Source of the DNA: an uncultured Prevotella sp.
GTDB lineage: Bacteria > Bacteroidota > Bacteroidia > Bacteroidales > Bacteroidaceae
Assembly: GCA_947177775.1 (NCBI GenBank)
Contig: CAMWVS010000031.1
Span: 1-36,026 of the forward strand
Length of the DNA stretch: 36,026 nt
Direction of reading: 5' to 3'
The first letter of the stretch is position 1. Each line of letters opens with the position of its first letter. Below are positions 8,077 through 16,308 of the stretch, piece by piece. Position numbers and translations under genes: made by a program. The notes under the pieces were generated by a model, which made no database searches, was not told the origin of the DNA, and worked only from the letters and a program-made list of their open reading frames with translations.

Positions 8077-9591
8077 TTAGTATATCAGGTTCTCGCCCGT
8101 CATGTCGGCCGGCTTCTCCAGTCCCATGATATGGAGGATAGAGGGAGCAACGTCAGCCAGACGGCCGTTCTTGACCTTGGCCGAATTATTGTCGGTCACG
8201 TAGATGAACGGCACGGGGTTGAGCGAGTGGGCCGTGTTCGGACTTCCGTCCTCGTTGACAGCGTTGTCGGCGTTGCCGTGGTCAGCAATGATGATGGCCT
8301 CATAGTCGTTGGCCTTGGCGGCCTCGATGACCTCGCGGACGCAGTTGTCGACGGCATGAACGGCCTTGGCTATGGCGTTGTAGACACCGGTGTGGCCGAC
8401 CATGTCACCGTTGGCGAAGTTGACAACGATGAAGTCATACTCCTGAGTGTTGATTGCGCCGACGAGCTTGTCCTTCACCTCGTATGCGCTCATCTCCGGC
8501 TTCAGGTCGTAGGTGGCGACTTTGGGTGATGGAACGAGTATGCGGTCCTCGCCCTCGTAGGGTTGCTCGCGTCCGCCGTTGAAGAAGAAAGTCACGTGAG
8601 CATACTTCTCCGTCTCGGCCGTGTGGAGCTGACGCTTTCCCTGAGAGCTGAGATATTCGCCCAGCGTGTTTCCGACGTTCTCCTTGGGGAAGAGAATCTC
8701 CACGCCGGTGAACGAAGCGTCGTAGGGTGTCATGCAGTAGTAACGCAGTCCGGGGATGGTCTTCATGCCTTCCTCCGGCATGTCCTGCTGTGTGAGCACC
8801 TGTGTGAGTTCCTTTGCACGGTCGTTGCGGAAGTTGAAGAAGATGACAACGTCACCCTCGGTGATTGTACCGTCGACGGTGGCATTGCTGATGGGCTTGA
8901 TGAACTCGTCGGTCACACCCTCGGCATAGCTTGCCTCAACGGCCTTGACCATGTCGTCGGCCTTTGTGCCTGTGCCGCTGACAATGAGGTCGTAGGCTTC
9001 CTTGACACGATTCCAGCGCTTGTCACGGTCCATAGCGTAGAAGCGGCCCACGATGCTGGCTATGTGTGCGCCGTTCTCACGACACACAGCGTCAATCTCG
9101 CTGATAAATCCGGCACCGCTCTTCGGGTCGGTGTCGCGGCCGTCCATGAAGCAGTGGACGTAGGTCTCCTTCAGTCCGTATTCCTTGCCTATTTCGATGA
9201 GCTTCTTCAGATGGTCCAGTGACGAGTGGACGCCGCCGTTGCTGGTCAGACCCATCAGGTGGAGCTTCTTTCCGTTGTCACGGGCGTAAGTGTAGGCAGC
9301 TACGATTCCGGGATTCTGGAGAATGGAGCCGTCCTTGCATGCACGGTTGATTTTCACGAGGTCCTGATATACCACGCGTCCTGCGCCGATATTGAGGTGT
9401 CCCACCTCCGAGTTTCCCATCTGTCCGTCAGGCAGACCTACGTTTTCTCCCGAAGCCTCCAGCTGTGAGTGGGCGCTGACGGCCGTGAGATAGTCGAGAT
9501 ATGGCGTGGGCGTGTTGAAGATAACGTCACCGCAGCCATGTTTTCCGATTCCCCATCCGTCGAGAATCATCAGTAATGCTTTCTTTGCCAT
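8077..9591 (-). CDS. gpmI: 2,3-bisphosphoglycerate-independent phosphoglycerate mutase
   Basis: Glycolytic enzyme interconverting 3- and 2-phosphoglycerate in the cytoplasm through a phosphoserine intermediate with Mn2+. At 504 aa it has the standard iPGM length. The N-terminal metal-site motif is [10 protein letters not shown] with D11. The nucleophile is S61 in [16 protein letters not shown]. The C-terminal metal-ligand clusters are visible as [12 protein letters not shown] and [10 protein letters not shown], typical of the alkaline phosphatase superfamily. The ATG at 9591 is preceded on the minus strand by a -7 box (9629-9636). It lies upstream of cobB in the same orientation, with a repeat-bearing gap of 261 nt. 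No anomalies. Confidence 0.97.
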   Translation of the reverse strand: MAKKALLMILDGWGIGKHGCGDVIFNTPTPYLDYLTAVSAHSQLEASGENVGLPDGQMGNSEVGHLNIGAGRVVYQDLVKINRACKDGSILQNPGIVAAYTYARDNGKKLHLMGLTSNGGVHSSLDHLKKLIEIGKEYGLKETYVHCFMDGRDTDPKSGAGFISEIDAVCRENGAHIASIVGRFYAMDRDKRWNRVKEAYDLIVSGTGTKADDMVKAVEASYAEGVTDEFIKPISNATVDGTITEGDVVIFFNFRNDRAKELTQVLTQQDMPEEGMKTIPGLRYYCMTPYDASFTGVEILFPKENVGNTLGEYLSSQGKRQLHTAETEKYAHVTFFFNGGREQPYEGEDRILVPSPKVATYDLKPEMSAYEVKDKLVGAINTQEYDFIVVNFANGDMVGHTGVYNAIAKAVHAVDNCVREVIEAAKANDYEAIIIADHGNADNAVNEDGSPNTAHSLNPVPFIYVTDNNSAKVKNGRLADVAPSILHIMGLEKPADMTGENLIY

Positions 9592-9628
9592 TGTCTTTTA
9601 TATTTAATTATGTATGAATAGTCCGCTG

Positions 9629-9636
9629 CAAAATTA
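9629..9636 (-). promoter_or_regulatory. -7 box of the gpmI promoter
   Basis: Read on the minus strand this is TAATTTTG, matching TAnnTTTG, about 37 nt before the gpmI start. I do not find a good -33 TTG at standard spacing. Confidence 0.5.
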
Positions 9637-9797
9637 CTAATAAATTACGAATTATGAATTACTCTGCAATGAAATAATCAGATAAAGCCCCAAACCGACA
9701 TCCGAACCGGCGTCCCGTCCCCATCCCCTAAAACCCACCCGGAAGGAGGAGACGGGGAGACGGGAAGGGACTCTCCCACGTGATTTAATGTTAAAAG

Positions 9798-9829
9798 TTT
9801 CGTCTCTACAAAAAATATTCGTAGATTTG
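9798..9829 (+). promoter_or_regulatory. Promoter of the SemiSWEET gene
   Basis: TAGATTTG at 9822-9829 fits the -7 consensus, with a TTTCG-type -33 near 9798-9802 at 19-nt spacing. The box ends only 6 nt before the ATG at 9836. The transcript may therefore begin at or very near the start codon. This argues against the earlier in-frame ATG at 9788, which lies upstream of the promoter. Confidence 0.55.
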
Positions 9830-9835
9830 CAGCCT

Positions 9836-10120
9836 ATGAATGAATTTGCAGCAAACATAATAGGCTCAATAGCGGCCCTCTGTATGGTCTGCGGCTATCT
9901 GCCCCAGGCCTACCACACCATCCGTACACAGGACACCGACGGAATAGCCATGCCGACCTTCCTCGCCCTTGGCGCCGGAAGCATGTTCTTCGTCATCCAG
10001 GGACTGATTCTCGGCAACATCCCGCTCGTAGTCACAAACACCATCACAACCGTGGCCAGTGCAATCATCACGGTCATAAAAATCAAGAACGACCGCAAAA
10101 AGCCGAAACAACGGAAATAA
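9836..10120 (+). CDS. SemiSWEET-type small sugar transporter (PQ-loop, MtN3 family)
   Basis: A 94-aa membrane protein with three predicted transmembrane helices (about residues 5-22, 39-58 and 63-82), the length and topology of bacterial SemiSWEETs. These dimerise to pass sugars down their gradient across the inner membrane. The PQ motif is in GYLPQAY (P23-Q24), and the C-terminus is basic and cytosolic. The ATG at 9836 is chosen because it gives the family length and follows the TAGATTTG promoter box; an in-frame ATG at 9788 would precede that promoter. The substrate cannot be told from sequence. The final codons run into a 21-bp tandem repeat (10107-10148). Confidence 0.85.
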   Translation: MNEFAANIIGSIAALCMVCGYLPQAYHTIRTQDTDGIAMPTFLALGAGSMFFVIQGLILGNIPLVVTNTITTVASAIITVIKIKNDRKKPKQRK

Positions 10121-10148
10121 TGGCCGGAACAACGGAAATAATGGCCGG
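10107..10148. repeat. 21-bp tandem repeat over the 3' end of the SemiSWEET gene
   Basis: AACAACGGAAATAATGGCCGG occurs at 10107-10127 and 10128-10148, with a partial third copy to about 10160. The first copy contains the TAA stop of the transporter gene. This looks like replication slippage after the stop codon. Confidence 0.85.
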
Positions 10149-10234
10149 AACAACGGAAACGGAAACAGAGACCGGACAGAACCACACCAGACAAGACTGC
10201 AGAGCGACGGACACGCCGTTTGAATCCGGCGCGG

Positions 10235-10329
10235 GCACGGCTCTTTCATCTAACGTCTCATATAGTTCACTCATGTAAATAACAGGATGAAAATACATAT
10301 AGACGTTTCGTTAAATGAAAGAGCCGTGC
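10235..10329. other. Long imperfect inverted repeat upstream of the miaB promoter
   Basis: GCACGGCTCTTTCAT plus TTAACG-like sequence at 10235-10258 is the reverse complement of 10301-10329, with a few bulges and a loop of about 42 nt. It ends upstream of the miaB -33 box and is followed by a T-rich stretch (10340-10360). It may be the SemiSWEET terminator or a remnant repeat. Confidence 0.55.
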
Positions 10330-10356
10330 GGCACGGGTATATTTTTCCCCTTTTAT

Positions 10357-10388
10357 TTTGGCAATACACTCAAAATAAGTTAACTTTG
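10357..10388 (+). promoter_or_regulatory. miaB promoter
   Basis: TTTG at 10357-10360, a 20-nt spacer and TAACTTTG at 10381-10388 match the Bacteroidetes sigma-ABfr consensus almost perfectly. Transcription would start near 10394, about 18 nt before the miaB ATG. Confidence 0.8.
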
Positions 10389-10411
10389 CAGCAAATTATA
10401 TAATTCTAAGG

Positions 10412-11980
10412 ATGAAAAAACTGTTTATCGAGACCTACGGATGCCAGATGAATGTGGCCGATTCGGAGGTCGTGGCTTCGGTGATGAAGATGGCCGGATA
10501 TGACCTATGTGAGGATATAGCCGACGCCGACGCCGTGCTACTGAATACATGTTCTGTCCGCGACAACGCAGAACAGAAAATCATCCATCGCCTCGAAACG
10601 CTCAACGCCGAACGCCGCAAAGGACGGAAACTCATTGTCGGCATATTGGGATGTATGGCCGAACGTGTGCGCGAAGAACTGATAGACCGCCACGGAGCAG
10701 ACCTCGTGGCCGGACCCGACGCATACATGTCGCTGCCTGACCTCATCGCACAGGTTGAAACGGGCCACAAAGCCATCAACATAGAACTGTCAACAACCGA
10801 AACCTATCGCGACGTCGTTCCGCAAAGGCTTCACGGAGCAAGAACAGGAGGATTTGTCAGCATCATGAGAGGATGCAACAACTTCTGCCACTATTGCATC
10901 GTGCCCTACACACGAGGACGCGAACGCAGCCGCGACGTAGAAAGCATACTGCGCGAAGTGCGCGACCTCAGCGACCGCGGATATAAAGAGGTGACGCTGC
11001 TGGGACAGAACGTCAACTCATATAAGGCGGCCCCCTCCGGCTCCCCCAAGGGGGAGAGACCCGTGGCTTCGGACGTTCTTTCCGGCTCCACGGCCAACGA
11101 AACAGAGAGACCTGCGGCCTCGGACGTTCTTTCCGGCTCCACGGCCAACGAAACAGAGAGACCTGCGGCCTCGGACGTGGCGGAAAATAATATAGAAACA
11201 AATCAGAACAATATATCTGTAGCAGACGCCGGTGCAACTTCGAACGGCGCCAGCTCTTCCCCCCTTGGGGGGACCGAGGGGGGCCCGGCCTCAGGCCTCG
11301 ATTTCGCCTCTCTGTTGCGCATGGTAGCCCGTGCCGTCCCCGGGATGCGCGTGCGCTTCACAACGAGCCATCCCAAGGACATGAGCGACGAGACACTGCG
11401 AGTCATAGCCGAAGAACCCAACGTCTGCCGCCACATCCATCTGCCGGTGCAGAGCGGAAGCAACAGGATATTGAAACTGATGAACCGCAAGTACACCCGC
11501 GAATGGTATCTTGACCGCGTGGCGGCCATCAGGCGCATTGTCCCCGACTGCGCCATAACGACAGACATCTTCGTAGGCTACCACAGTGAGACCGAGGAGG
11601 ACCACCAGATGTCGCTCTCGCTGATGCGCGAGGTGGGCTACGACTCCGCTTTCATGTTCAAATACAGCGAGCGTCCGGGCACCTACGCCTCAAAACACCT
11701 CCCCGACGACGTGCCGGAGGACGTGAAGATCAGACGTCTCAACGAGATGATACAACTCCAGACCGAACTGTCCGCCGCGGCCAACAGACGCGACGTGGGC
11801 CGCGAATTCCGCGTGCTCGTGGAAGGCTACAGCAAGCGCTCACGGGAACAGATGTGCGGACGGACGGAGCAGAACAAGATGGTTGTGTTCGACAAAGGAC
11901 AGTGTCACGTCGGCCAGACCGTGCGCGTGAGAATCACAGACAGCACCAGCGCAACACTGTTCGGAGAAATCATTGAATAA
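10412..11980 (+). CDS. miaB: tRNA (N6-isopentenyl adenosine-37-C2)-methylthiotransferase MiaB with repeat-derived insert
   Basis: Radical-SAM enzyme that adds a methylthio group to i6A37 of tRNAs. The N-terminal UPF0004 domain carries its cluster cysteines at C11, C47 and C81. The radical-SAM cluster is C155-X3-C159-X2-C162 in RGCNNFCHYC. A C-terminal TRAM domain is present (about 455-522). All catalytic cysteines are intact and the frame is open. At 522 aa the protein is longer than related MiaBs, which I recall as about 440-460 aa. The excess is a Ser/Ala/Gly/Pro-rich insert of about 90 residues (206-295) between LLGQNVNSYK and the conserved DFASLLRMVA region. The insert is encoded by palindromic elements plus a 51-bp tandem repeat. 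The ATG at 10412 follows a strong promoter. Confidence 0.95.
   Translation: MKKLFIETYGCQMNVADSEVVASVMKMAGYDLCEDIADADAVLLNTCSVRDNAEQKIIHRLETLNAERRKGRKLIVGILGCMAERVREELIDRHGADLVAGPDAYMSLPDLIAQVETGHKAINIELSTTETYRDVVPQRLHGARTGGFVSIMRGCNNFCHYCIVPYTRGRERSRDVESILREVRDLSDRGYKEVTLLGQNVNSYKAAPSGSPKGERPVASDVLSGSTANETERPAASDVLSGSTANETERPAASDVAENNIETNQNNISVADAGATSNGASSSPLGGTEGGPASGLDFASLLRMVARAVPGMRVRFTTSHPKDMSDETLRVIAEEPNVCRHIHLPVQSGSNRILKLMNRKYTREWYLDRVAAIRRIVPDCAITTDIFVGYHSETEEDHQMSLSLMREVGYDSAFMFKYSERPGTYASKHLPDDVPEDVKIRRLNEMIQLQTELSAAANRRDVGREFRVLVEGYSKRSREQMCGRTEQNKMVVFDKGQCHVGQTVRVRITDSTSATLFGEIIE
11027..11297. repeat. In-frame palindromic-element insertion in miaB
   Basis: A forward copy (about 11027-11073) and an inverted copy (about 11243-11293) share the C-run/AA/G-run core seen in the helicase gene. 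Between them an exact 51-bp (17-codon) tandem repeat starts at 11072 and 11123, with the next GAC register at 11174. An A/T-rich spacer (about 11180-11240) follows. The repeat period is a multiple of three and the radical-SAM fold resumes in frame after 11297. Confidence 0.9.
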
Positions 11981-12107
11981 AGAATAAAAGAAATAACAAA
12001 AAGACATTGAAGGAGCTATACTAAGGAAAATATCAAAGGGCGCCGCCGGTCAACTATTGAAACCTTTAGTCTGCCACCGGCTTAAACTCCCGAGCGACCG
12101 CAGGGAG

Positions 12108-12149
12108 CCATAACTCCGGATAACTCCATTTAACTCCTTCAACTCCAGA
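12108..12149. repeat. ~10-bp degenerate tandem repeat (TAACTCC)
   Basis: TAACTCC recurs every 10 nt at 12111, 12121 and 12131, with AACTCC at 12141, just before the ABC exporter gene. The rest of the 178-nt gap after miaB shows no clear promoter or gene. Confidence 0.7.
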
Positions 12150-12158
12150 GAAAGAACG

Positions 12159-14012
12159 ATGGTCAAAGAATTCCTAAAGATAATGTGGCGCTTCCTGCCG
12201 CCATACAAGAAGTATCTTGTCGCTTCGATAGCATGCAACATCCTTTCAGCCGCAATGAACATCTTCTCATTCGCCGCGCTGATACCAATCCTCCAGATTC
12301 TCTTCAAGATAGACGAGAAACGGGTCACAAGTCCCATGGCCTGGGGCGACGGCAACTTCAAGGACTGGGCGTTCAACAACCTCAACTACTACGTCTGCCA
12401 GATGATAGACCAGTGGGGAGCCGTCACGGCACTCTTCGCCATCGGAATGTTCCTCTGCCTGACCACGATGATCAAGACCGGACTCTACTTCGGAGCGTCG
12501 GCCTTCGTCGTACCGATACGCACCGGCATCGTGCGTGACATCCGAAACATGATCTACTTCAAGATCACGGCACTGCCATTAGGCTTCTTCACCGAAGAGC
12601 GCAAGGGAGACATCATCGCCCGCATCACCGGCGACGTCAACGAAGTGGAAGCATCAATCATGTCGTCGCTCGACATGCTCTTCAAAAACCCCATCCTCAT
12701 CGTCAGCTACGTTGTCACACTGTTCTTCATCAGCTGGGAGCTCACGCTCTTCACCCTCATCGTCGTGCCCTTCATGGGATGGCTCATGGGAATCATCAGC
12801 CGCAAGCTCAAAGCACAGTCACTCAACGTACAGGCACTCTGGAGCGACACCATCAGCCAGGTTGAGGAGACCCTCGGCGGACTGCGGATCATCAAGGCCT
12901 TCTGCGCCGAAGAGAAGATGAACAAACGCTTCGACCACATCAACAACCTCCACCGGAACACGCTCAAGAACATGACCATCCGCATACAGCTGGCCCACCC
13001 CATGAGCGAATTCCTCGGAACGGTGCTCATCGTCATCGTGCTGTGGTTCGGCGGAATACTCGTGCTCAACAAGTCGACCATCTCCGGACCCACATTCATC
13101 TACTACCTCGTCATACTCTACAGCATCATCAACCCGCTCAAGGAGTTCGTCAAGGCCAGCTACAACATACCGCGCGGACTCGCCTCAATGGACCGCGTCA
13201 ACAAGATACTCAAGGCCGAGAACCCGATAAAGGCACCGGAAAAACCGGTTCCACTGCCGGAATTCAAGCACAAGATAGAGTTCCGCAACGTCTCTTTCGC
13301 CTACAACCACCATCCCGAAGATCCGACACGCACGCGCTGGGTGCTCCGCAACATCAACCTGACCATCGAGAAAGGCAAGACCGTGGCCCTCGTGGGACAG
13401 AGCGGCGGCGGAAAATCGACACTCGTCGACCTCATCCCGCGCTACTATGACGTGCAGGAAGGCGAAGTGCTCATTGACGGCATCAACGTCAAGGACCTCG
13501 GCATACACGACCTGCGCCAGCTCATCGGCAACGTCAACCAGGAAGCAATCCTCTTCAACGACTCCTTCCGCAACAACATAGCCTTCGGCGTTGACAACGC
13601 CACACAGGAGCAGATAGAGGAAGCGGCAAAGATTGCCAACGCCTACGACTTCATCATGGAGTCCGAACACCAGTTCGACACCGGCATCGGCGACCGCGGC
13701 GGACGCCTCTCCGGCGGACAGCGCCAGCGCGTCAGCATCGCCCGCGCCATCCTCAAGAACCCGCCCATCCTTATCCTCGACGAGGCGACATCAGCCCTCG
13801 ACACCGAAAGCGAGCGCCTCGTTCAGGAAGCCCTCGAACGGCTCATGAAGACCCGCACCACCGTGGCCATCGCCCACCGGCTCTCCACCATCCACAGCGC
13901 CGACGAAATCTGTGTCATCCACGAAGGAGAAATAGTGGAACGCGGAACCCACGACGAGCTGATCGCAATGGACGGCTACTACAAGAAGCTGAAAGATATG
14001 CAAAAAGTATAA
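12159..14012 (+). CDS. ABC exporter, fused permease and ATPase (MsbA-like)
   Basis: A 617-aa half-transporter with six predicted transmembrane helices in residues about 18-320, followed by a nucleotide-binding domain. Walker A is GQSGGGKST at about 414-422, the signature LSGGQRQR is near 517, Walker B is LILDEATSALD, and the switch region is AIAHRLST. It probably works as a homodimer flipping a lipid-linked substrate across the inner membrane. The family includes MsbA, which exports core-lipid A, and the neighbouring lipid A acyltransferase homologue 42 nt downstream favours that role, but multidrug or other lipid export cannot be excluded. The ATG at 12159 is supported by the first transmembrane segment starting soon after. 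Intact. Confidence 0.88.
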   Translation: MVKEFLKIMWRFLPPYKKYLVASIACNILSAAMNIFSFAALIPILQILFKIDEKRVTSPMAWGDGNFKDWAFNNLNYYVCQMIDQWGAVTALFAIGMFLCLTTMIKTGLYFGASAFVVPIRTGIVRDIRNMIYFKITALPLGFFTEERKGDIIARITGDVNEVEASIMSSLDMLFKNPILIVSYVVTLFFISWELTLFTLIVVPFMGWLMGIISRKLKAQSLNVQALWSDTISQVEETLGGLRIIKAFCAEEKMNKRFDHINNLHRNTLKNMTIRIQLAHPMSEFLGTVLIVIVLWFGGILVLNKSTISGPTFIYYLVILYSIINPLKEFVKASYNIPRGLASMDRVNKILKAENPIKAPEKPVPLPEFKHKIEFRNVSFAYNHHPEDPTRTRWVLRNINLTIEKGKTVALVGQSGGGKSTLVDLIPRYYDVQEGEVLIDGINVKDLGIHDLRQLIGNVNQEAILFNDSFRNNIAFGVDNATQEQIEEAAKIANAYDFIMESEHQFDTGIGDRGGRLSGGQRQRVSIARAILKNPPILILDEATSALDTESERLVQEALERLMKTRTTVAIAHRLSTIHSADEICVIHEGEIVERGTHDELIAMDGYYKKLKDMQKV

Positions 14013-14054
14013 AACACCGATTGTATCGACTAAATTGATATCTGTTTTAAAAGT

Positions 14055-14984
14055 ATGATTACGTGTCTGTATTATATAGTTTTCGGTCTGTGGTATGCAC
14101 TGTCACTACTGCCACTCAAATTACTATACATACTTTCTGACGGCATATTTTATCTTATCTACTATATAGTAAAATACAGACGTCACATTGTACGCAAAAA
14201 CCTGACAGATTCATTCCCAGACAAAACGCAGGCCGAAATAATAAAGATAGAAAAGGGCTTCTATTCATGGTTCTGTGACTACATTGTCGAGACCATAAAA
14301 CTGTTCTCTATGAGTGAGAAAGAGATAAAGAGGAGAATGACGTTTGAGGGGGTGGATATGATTCAAAAGGACTTCAATAACGGTGAGACATGCTCGATGT
14401 ATCTTGGACATTACTGCAACTGGGAATGGATAACATCATTGCCTCTTCATGTCGATAACGGTATATGCGCACAGATATATCATCCTCTCGAAAACGAACG
14501 TATAGATTCTCTCTTTCTTAAGTTAAGAAGCCGTTTTGGTGCGAAGAACATTGAAATGGACAAAAGTTTCAGAACTATTGTATCATGGAAGCGAAGCAAC
14601 AAGATAAATATTGTGGGATATATCGCAGACCAAGTTCCGGGACTGCACAATGTCCACTGCTGGGTTGACTTTCTGAACCACGATACACCGGTGTTTACTG
14701 GAGCGGAAAAGATAACTTCCATCACAAACGCCAAAGCCTATTATGGTGACATTACACGTCCCAAAAGAGGATATTACAAGTGCGTCATAAGAAGAATTGA
14801 TGTCCCCGAAACAGAAGACAAAAAATTCTTCATAACCAAAGAATATTTCAGACTATTGGAAGAAAACATCAACAGAGCTCCGCAATATTGGCTGTGGAGT
14901 CACAACAGATGGAAACGCACTCGGGAAGACTTCAACAGATTATACACTATTGAAGAGCAAAAACGTATGCTCAGCAGGCTATAG
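14055..14984 (+). CDS. LpxL/HtrB-family lysophospholipid (lipid A) acyltransferase
   Basis: A 309-aa inner-membrane acyltransferase likely to add a secondary acyl chain to a lipid A precursor, or a related reaction. A hydrophobic N-terminus (about residues 2-37) anchors it. The catalytic H-X4-D/E motif is H119 and E124 in LGHYCNWEW, the form typical of LpxL-type enzymes. The C-terminal YWLWSHNRWKR matches the family's conserved tail. It lies 42 nt downstream of the MsbA-like exporter and is probably co-transcribed with it, which suits acylation before flipping. Base composition is more A/T-rich than its upstream neighbour. The acyl donor and exact position are unknown. Confidence 0.85.
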   Translation: MITCLYYIVFGLWYALSLLPLKLLYILSDGIFYLIYYIVKYRRHIVRKNLTDSFPDKTQAEIIKIEKGFYSWFCDYIVETIKLFSMSEKEIKRRMTFEGVDMIQKDFNNGETCSMYLGHYCNWEWITSLPLHVDNGICAQIYHPLENERIDSLFLKLRSRFGAKNIEMDKSFRTIVSWKRSNKINIVGYIADQVPGLHNVHCWVDFLNHDTPVFTGAEKITSITNAKAYYGDITRPKRGYYKCVIRRIDVPETEDKKFFITKEYFRLLEENINRAPQYWLWSHNRWKRTREDFNRLYTIEEQKRMLSRL

Positions 14985-14989
14985 TAATT

Positions 14990-15270
14990 ATGAAAAGAAT
15001 ATTTATCACGTATGGAGATCATAATTATGAAGACTCGCTTCAAAGCACACCGGCACAACCAATCTGTGCTTACGGCATGTGTGTGTACATCAGACAATCT
15101 GCTCCGATACTGTCTGATACCCGAAAAGATGGAGAAAATACATGCTGGCGGGCAGGCAGTCGTGGCGTCGAGAATATCTCAACAATGACGGAGAAGTATT
15201 AATCCCACACAAGCATTATATATTGATGTCATCGAGAGATACATCCTCAATCCCATCAAAATATTTATAA
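14990..15270 (+). pseudogene. Probable remnant of a glycosyltransferase-like gene
   Basis: A frame beginning with ATG at 14990 encodes MKRIFITYGDHNYEDSLQ, which resembles the start of a capsule glycosyltransferase type I recall from Bacteroidetes, then loses recognisable similarity. A second frame from about 15142 to 15270 encodes a plausible WRREYLNNDGEVLIPHKHY stretch. No single frame longer than 70 codons spans 14985-15392. I read this as a decayed, frameshifted and internally deleted gene, but a genuine 70-aa protein cannot be excluded. The start lies 5 nt after the acyltransferase stop, as expected for a former operon member. Confidence 0.35.
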
Positions 15271-15343
15271 CGAGAACGTTGTTCTTGTCAAGCAGATTCT
15301 AATAGCATATTGGTTGACAATTCAAAAGTTATCCATATTTTTG

Positions 15344-15374
15344 TTTGTTTTGTTGTGGGAAATGATTAATTTTG
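15344..15374 (+). promoter_or_regulatory. Promoter of the fucosyltransferase-like gene
   Basis: TTTG at 15344-15347, 19 nt, then TAATTTTG at 15367-15374 fits the Bacteroidetes consensus. The start codon at 15393 is 18 nt beyond the box. It opens a new transcription unit after the decayed region. Confidence 0.7.
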
Positions 15375-15392
15375 TAACGAAAAGCAATTAAT

Positions 15393-16211
15393 ATGATATT
15401 TGTAAGGGACAAAGGCCGAATGTGCAACAATATGCTGCAATACGGGCATGCTTATGCCTGGGCACGTGAACATGGACGCAAGAGCGTCTCGATGCGTTTT
15501 TGCTACAAATATCAATACTTCCACATTTGCTCCACCCACTACCACAACTTCTTCACTTACCTCTTTGCCAAATATATGGCGAAGTGGGGGATTATGCCCG
15601 TTGTGAGTTTTCACCACGCGGACGAAGATACGACAGAGAAGGAAAGACGTCTCGAGGCTGCAGGAAATGTCCTGTTGGAAGGTTGGTATGTGCGTTTCTA
15701 TGACTTGTTTCTAAAGTACAAGCGGGAGATTCTGGACCTCTTTGCGTTCAAGAAGAGCATACTCGACAAGACGCGGTCGTATCTCGATGCCGCGACGGCG
15801 GCGGACGACCTCAACCTCGGAATACACATACGCCGCGGTGACTACAAGACGTGGAAGGGAGGACGTTACTATTTCGACGATGCCACATATATCGGATATA
15901 TCCGTCGCTTTGCGGAAGAACATCCAGAACGCAACATCAACGTGTTCATTTGCGGCAACGACCCATCCTTAGACCATACCGTCTACGCTGCCGCCCTGCC
16001 GACGACAAATCTCTTTTTCCCCGCCGGCAATCCCGCCGAAGACCTGTGTCTGCTCTCCGAGTGCGACTATATCATGGGCGCGCCGAGCACATTCTCCCTC
16101 GTTGCGGCCATGTATCACGACCGTCCGATAATGTGGATTTATGACAAGACGCCAGCTGACGGCGACATCATGTTCCGTAACTTCGACACACTCTTCAGAC
16201 GAATCGAATGA
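15393..16211 (+). CDS. GT11-like alpha-1,2-fucosyltransferase family protein
   Basis: A 272-aa cytoplasmic glycosyltransferase. The diagnostic HXRRGD motif is present as GIHIRRGDY (143-151), the GDP-fucose binding signature of alpha-1,2/1,6-fucosyltransferases. Downstream, DLCLLSECDYIMGAPSTFS corresponds to the conserved C-terminal motif in which a D/E..L..C...I...STFS block closes the donor site. The N-terminal RMCNNMLQYGHAYAWA resembles the family's GxLGNQMFQYA-type opening but is divergent. A role in adding fucose to the surface glycan is inferred; donor and linkage need assay. It is first in an operon with the genes at 16309 and 17169. Confidence 0.75.
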   Translation: MIFVRDKGRMCNNMLQYGHAYAWAREHGRKSVSMRFCYKYQYFHICSTHYHNFFTYLFAKYMAKWGIMPVVSFHHADEDTTEKERRLEAAGNVLLEGWYVRFYDLFLKYKREILDLFAFKKSILDKTRSYLDAATAADDLNLGIHIRRGDYKTWKGGRYYFDDATYIGYIRRFAEEHPERNINVFICGNDPSLDHTVYAAALPTTNLFFPAGNPAEDLCLLSECDYIMGAPSTFSLVAAMYHDRPIMWIYDKTPADGDIMFRNFDTLFRRIE

Positions 16212-16308
16212 CGAAGGGCTTTTCCTGACAGATGACACATCAATCACACACCTGTTTCACTATCACTACATAACATAACGCACAATATTGAATAACAAAC
16301 GAAACAAC

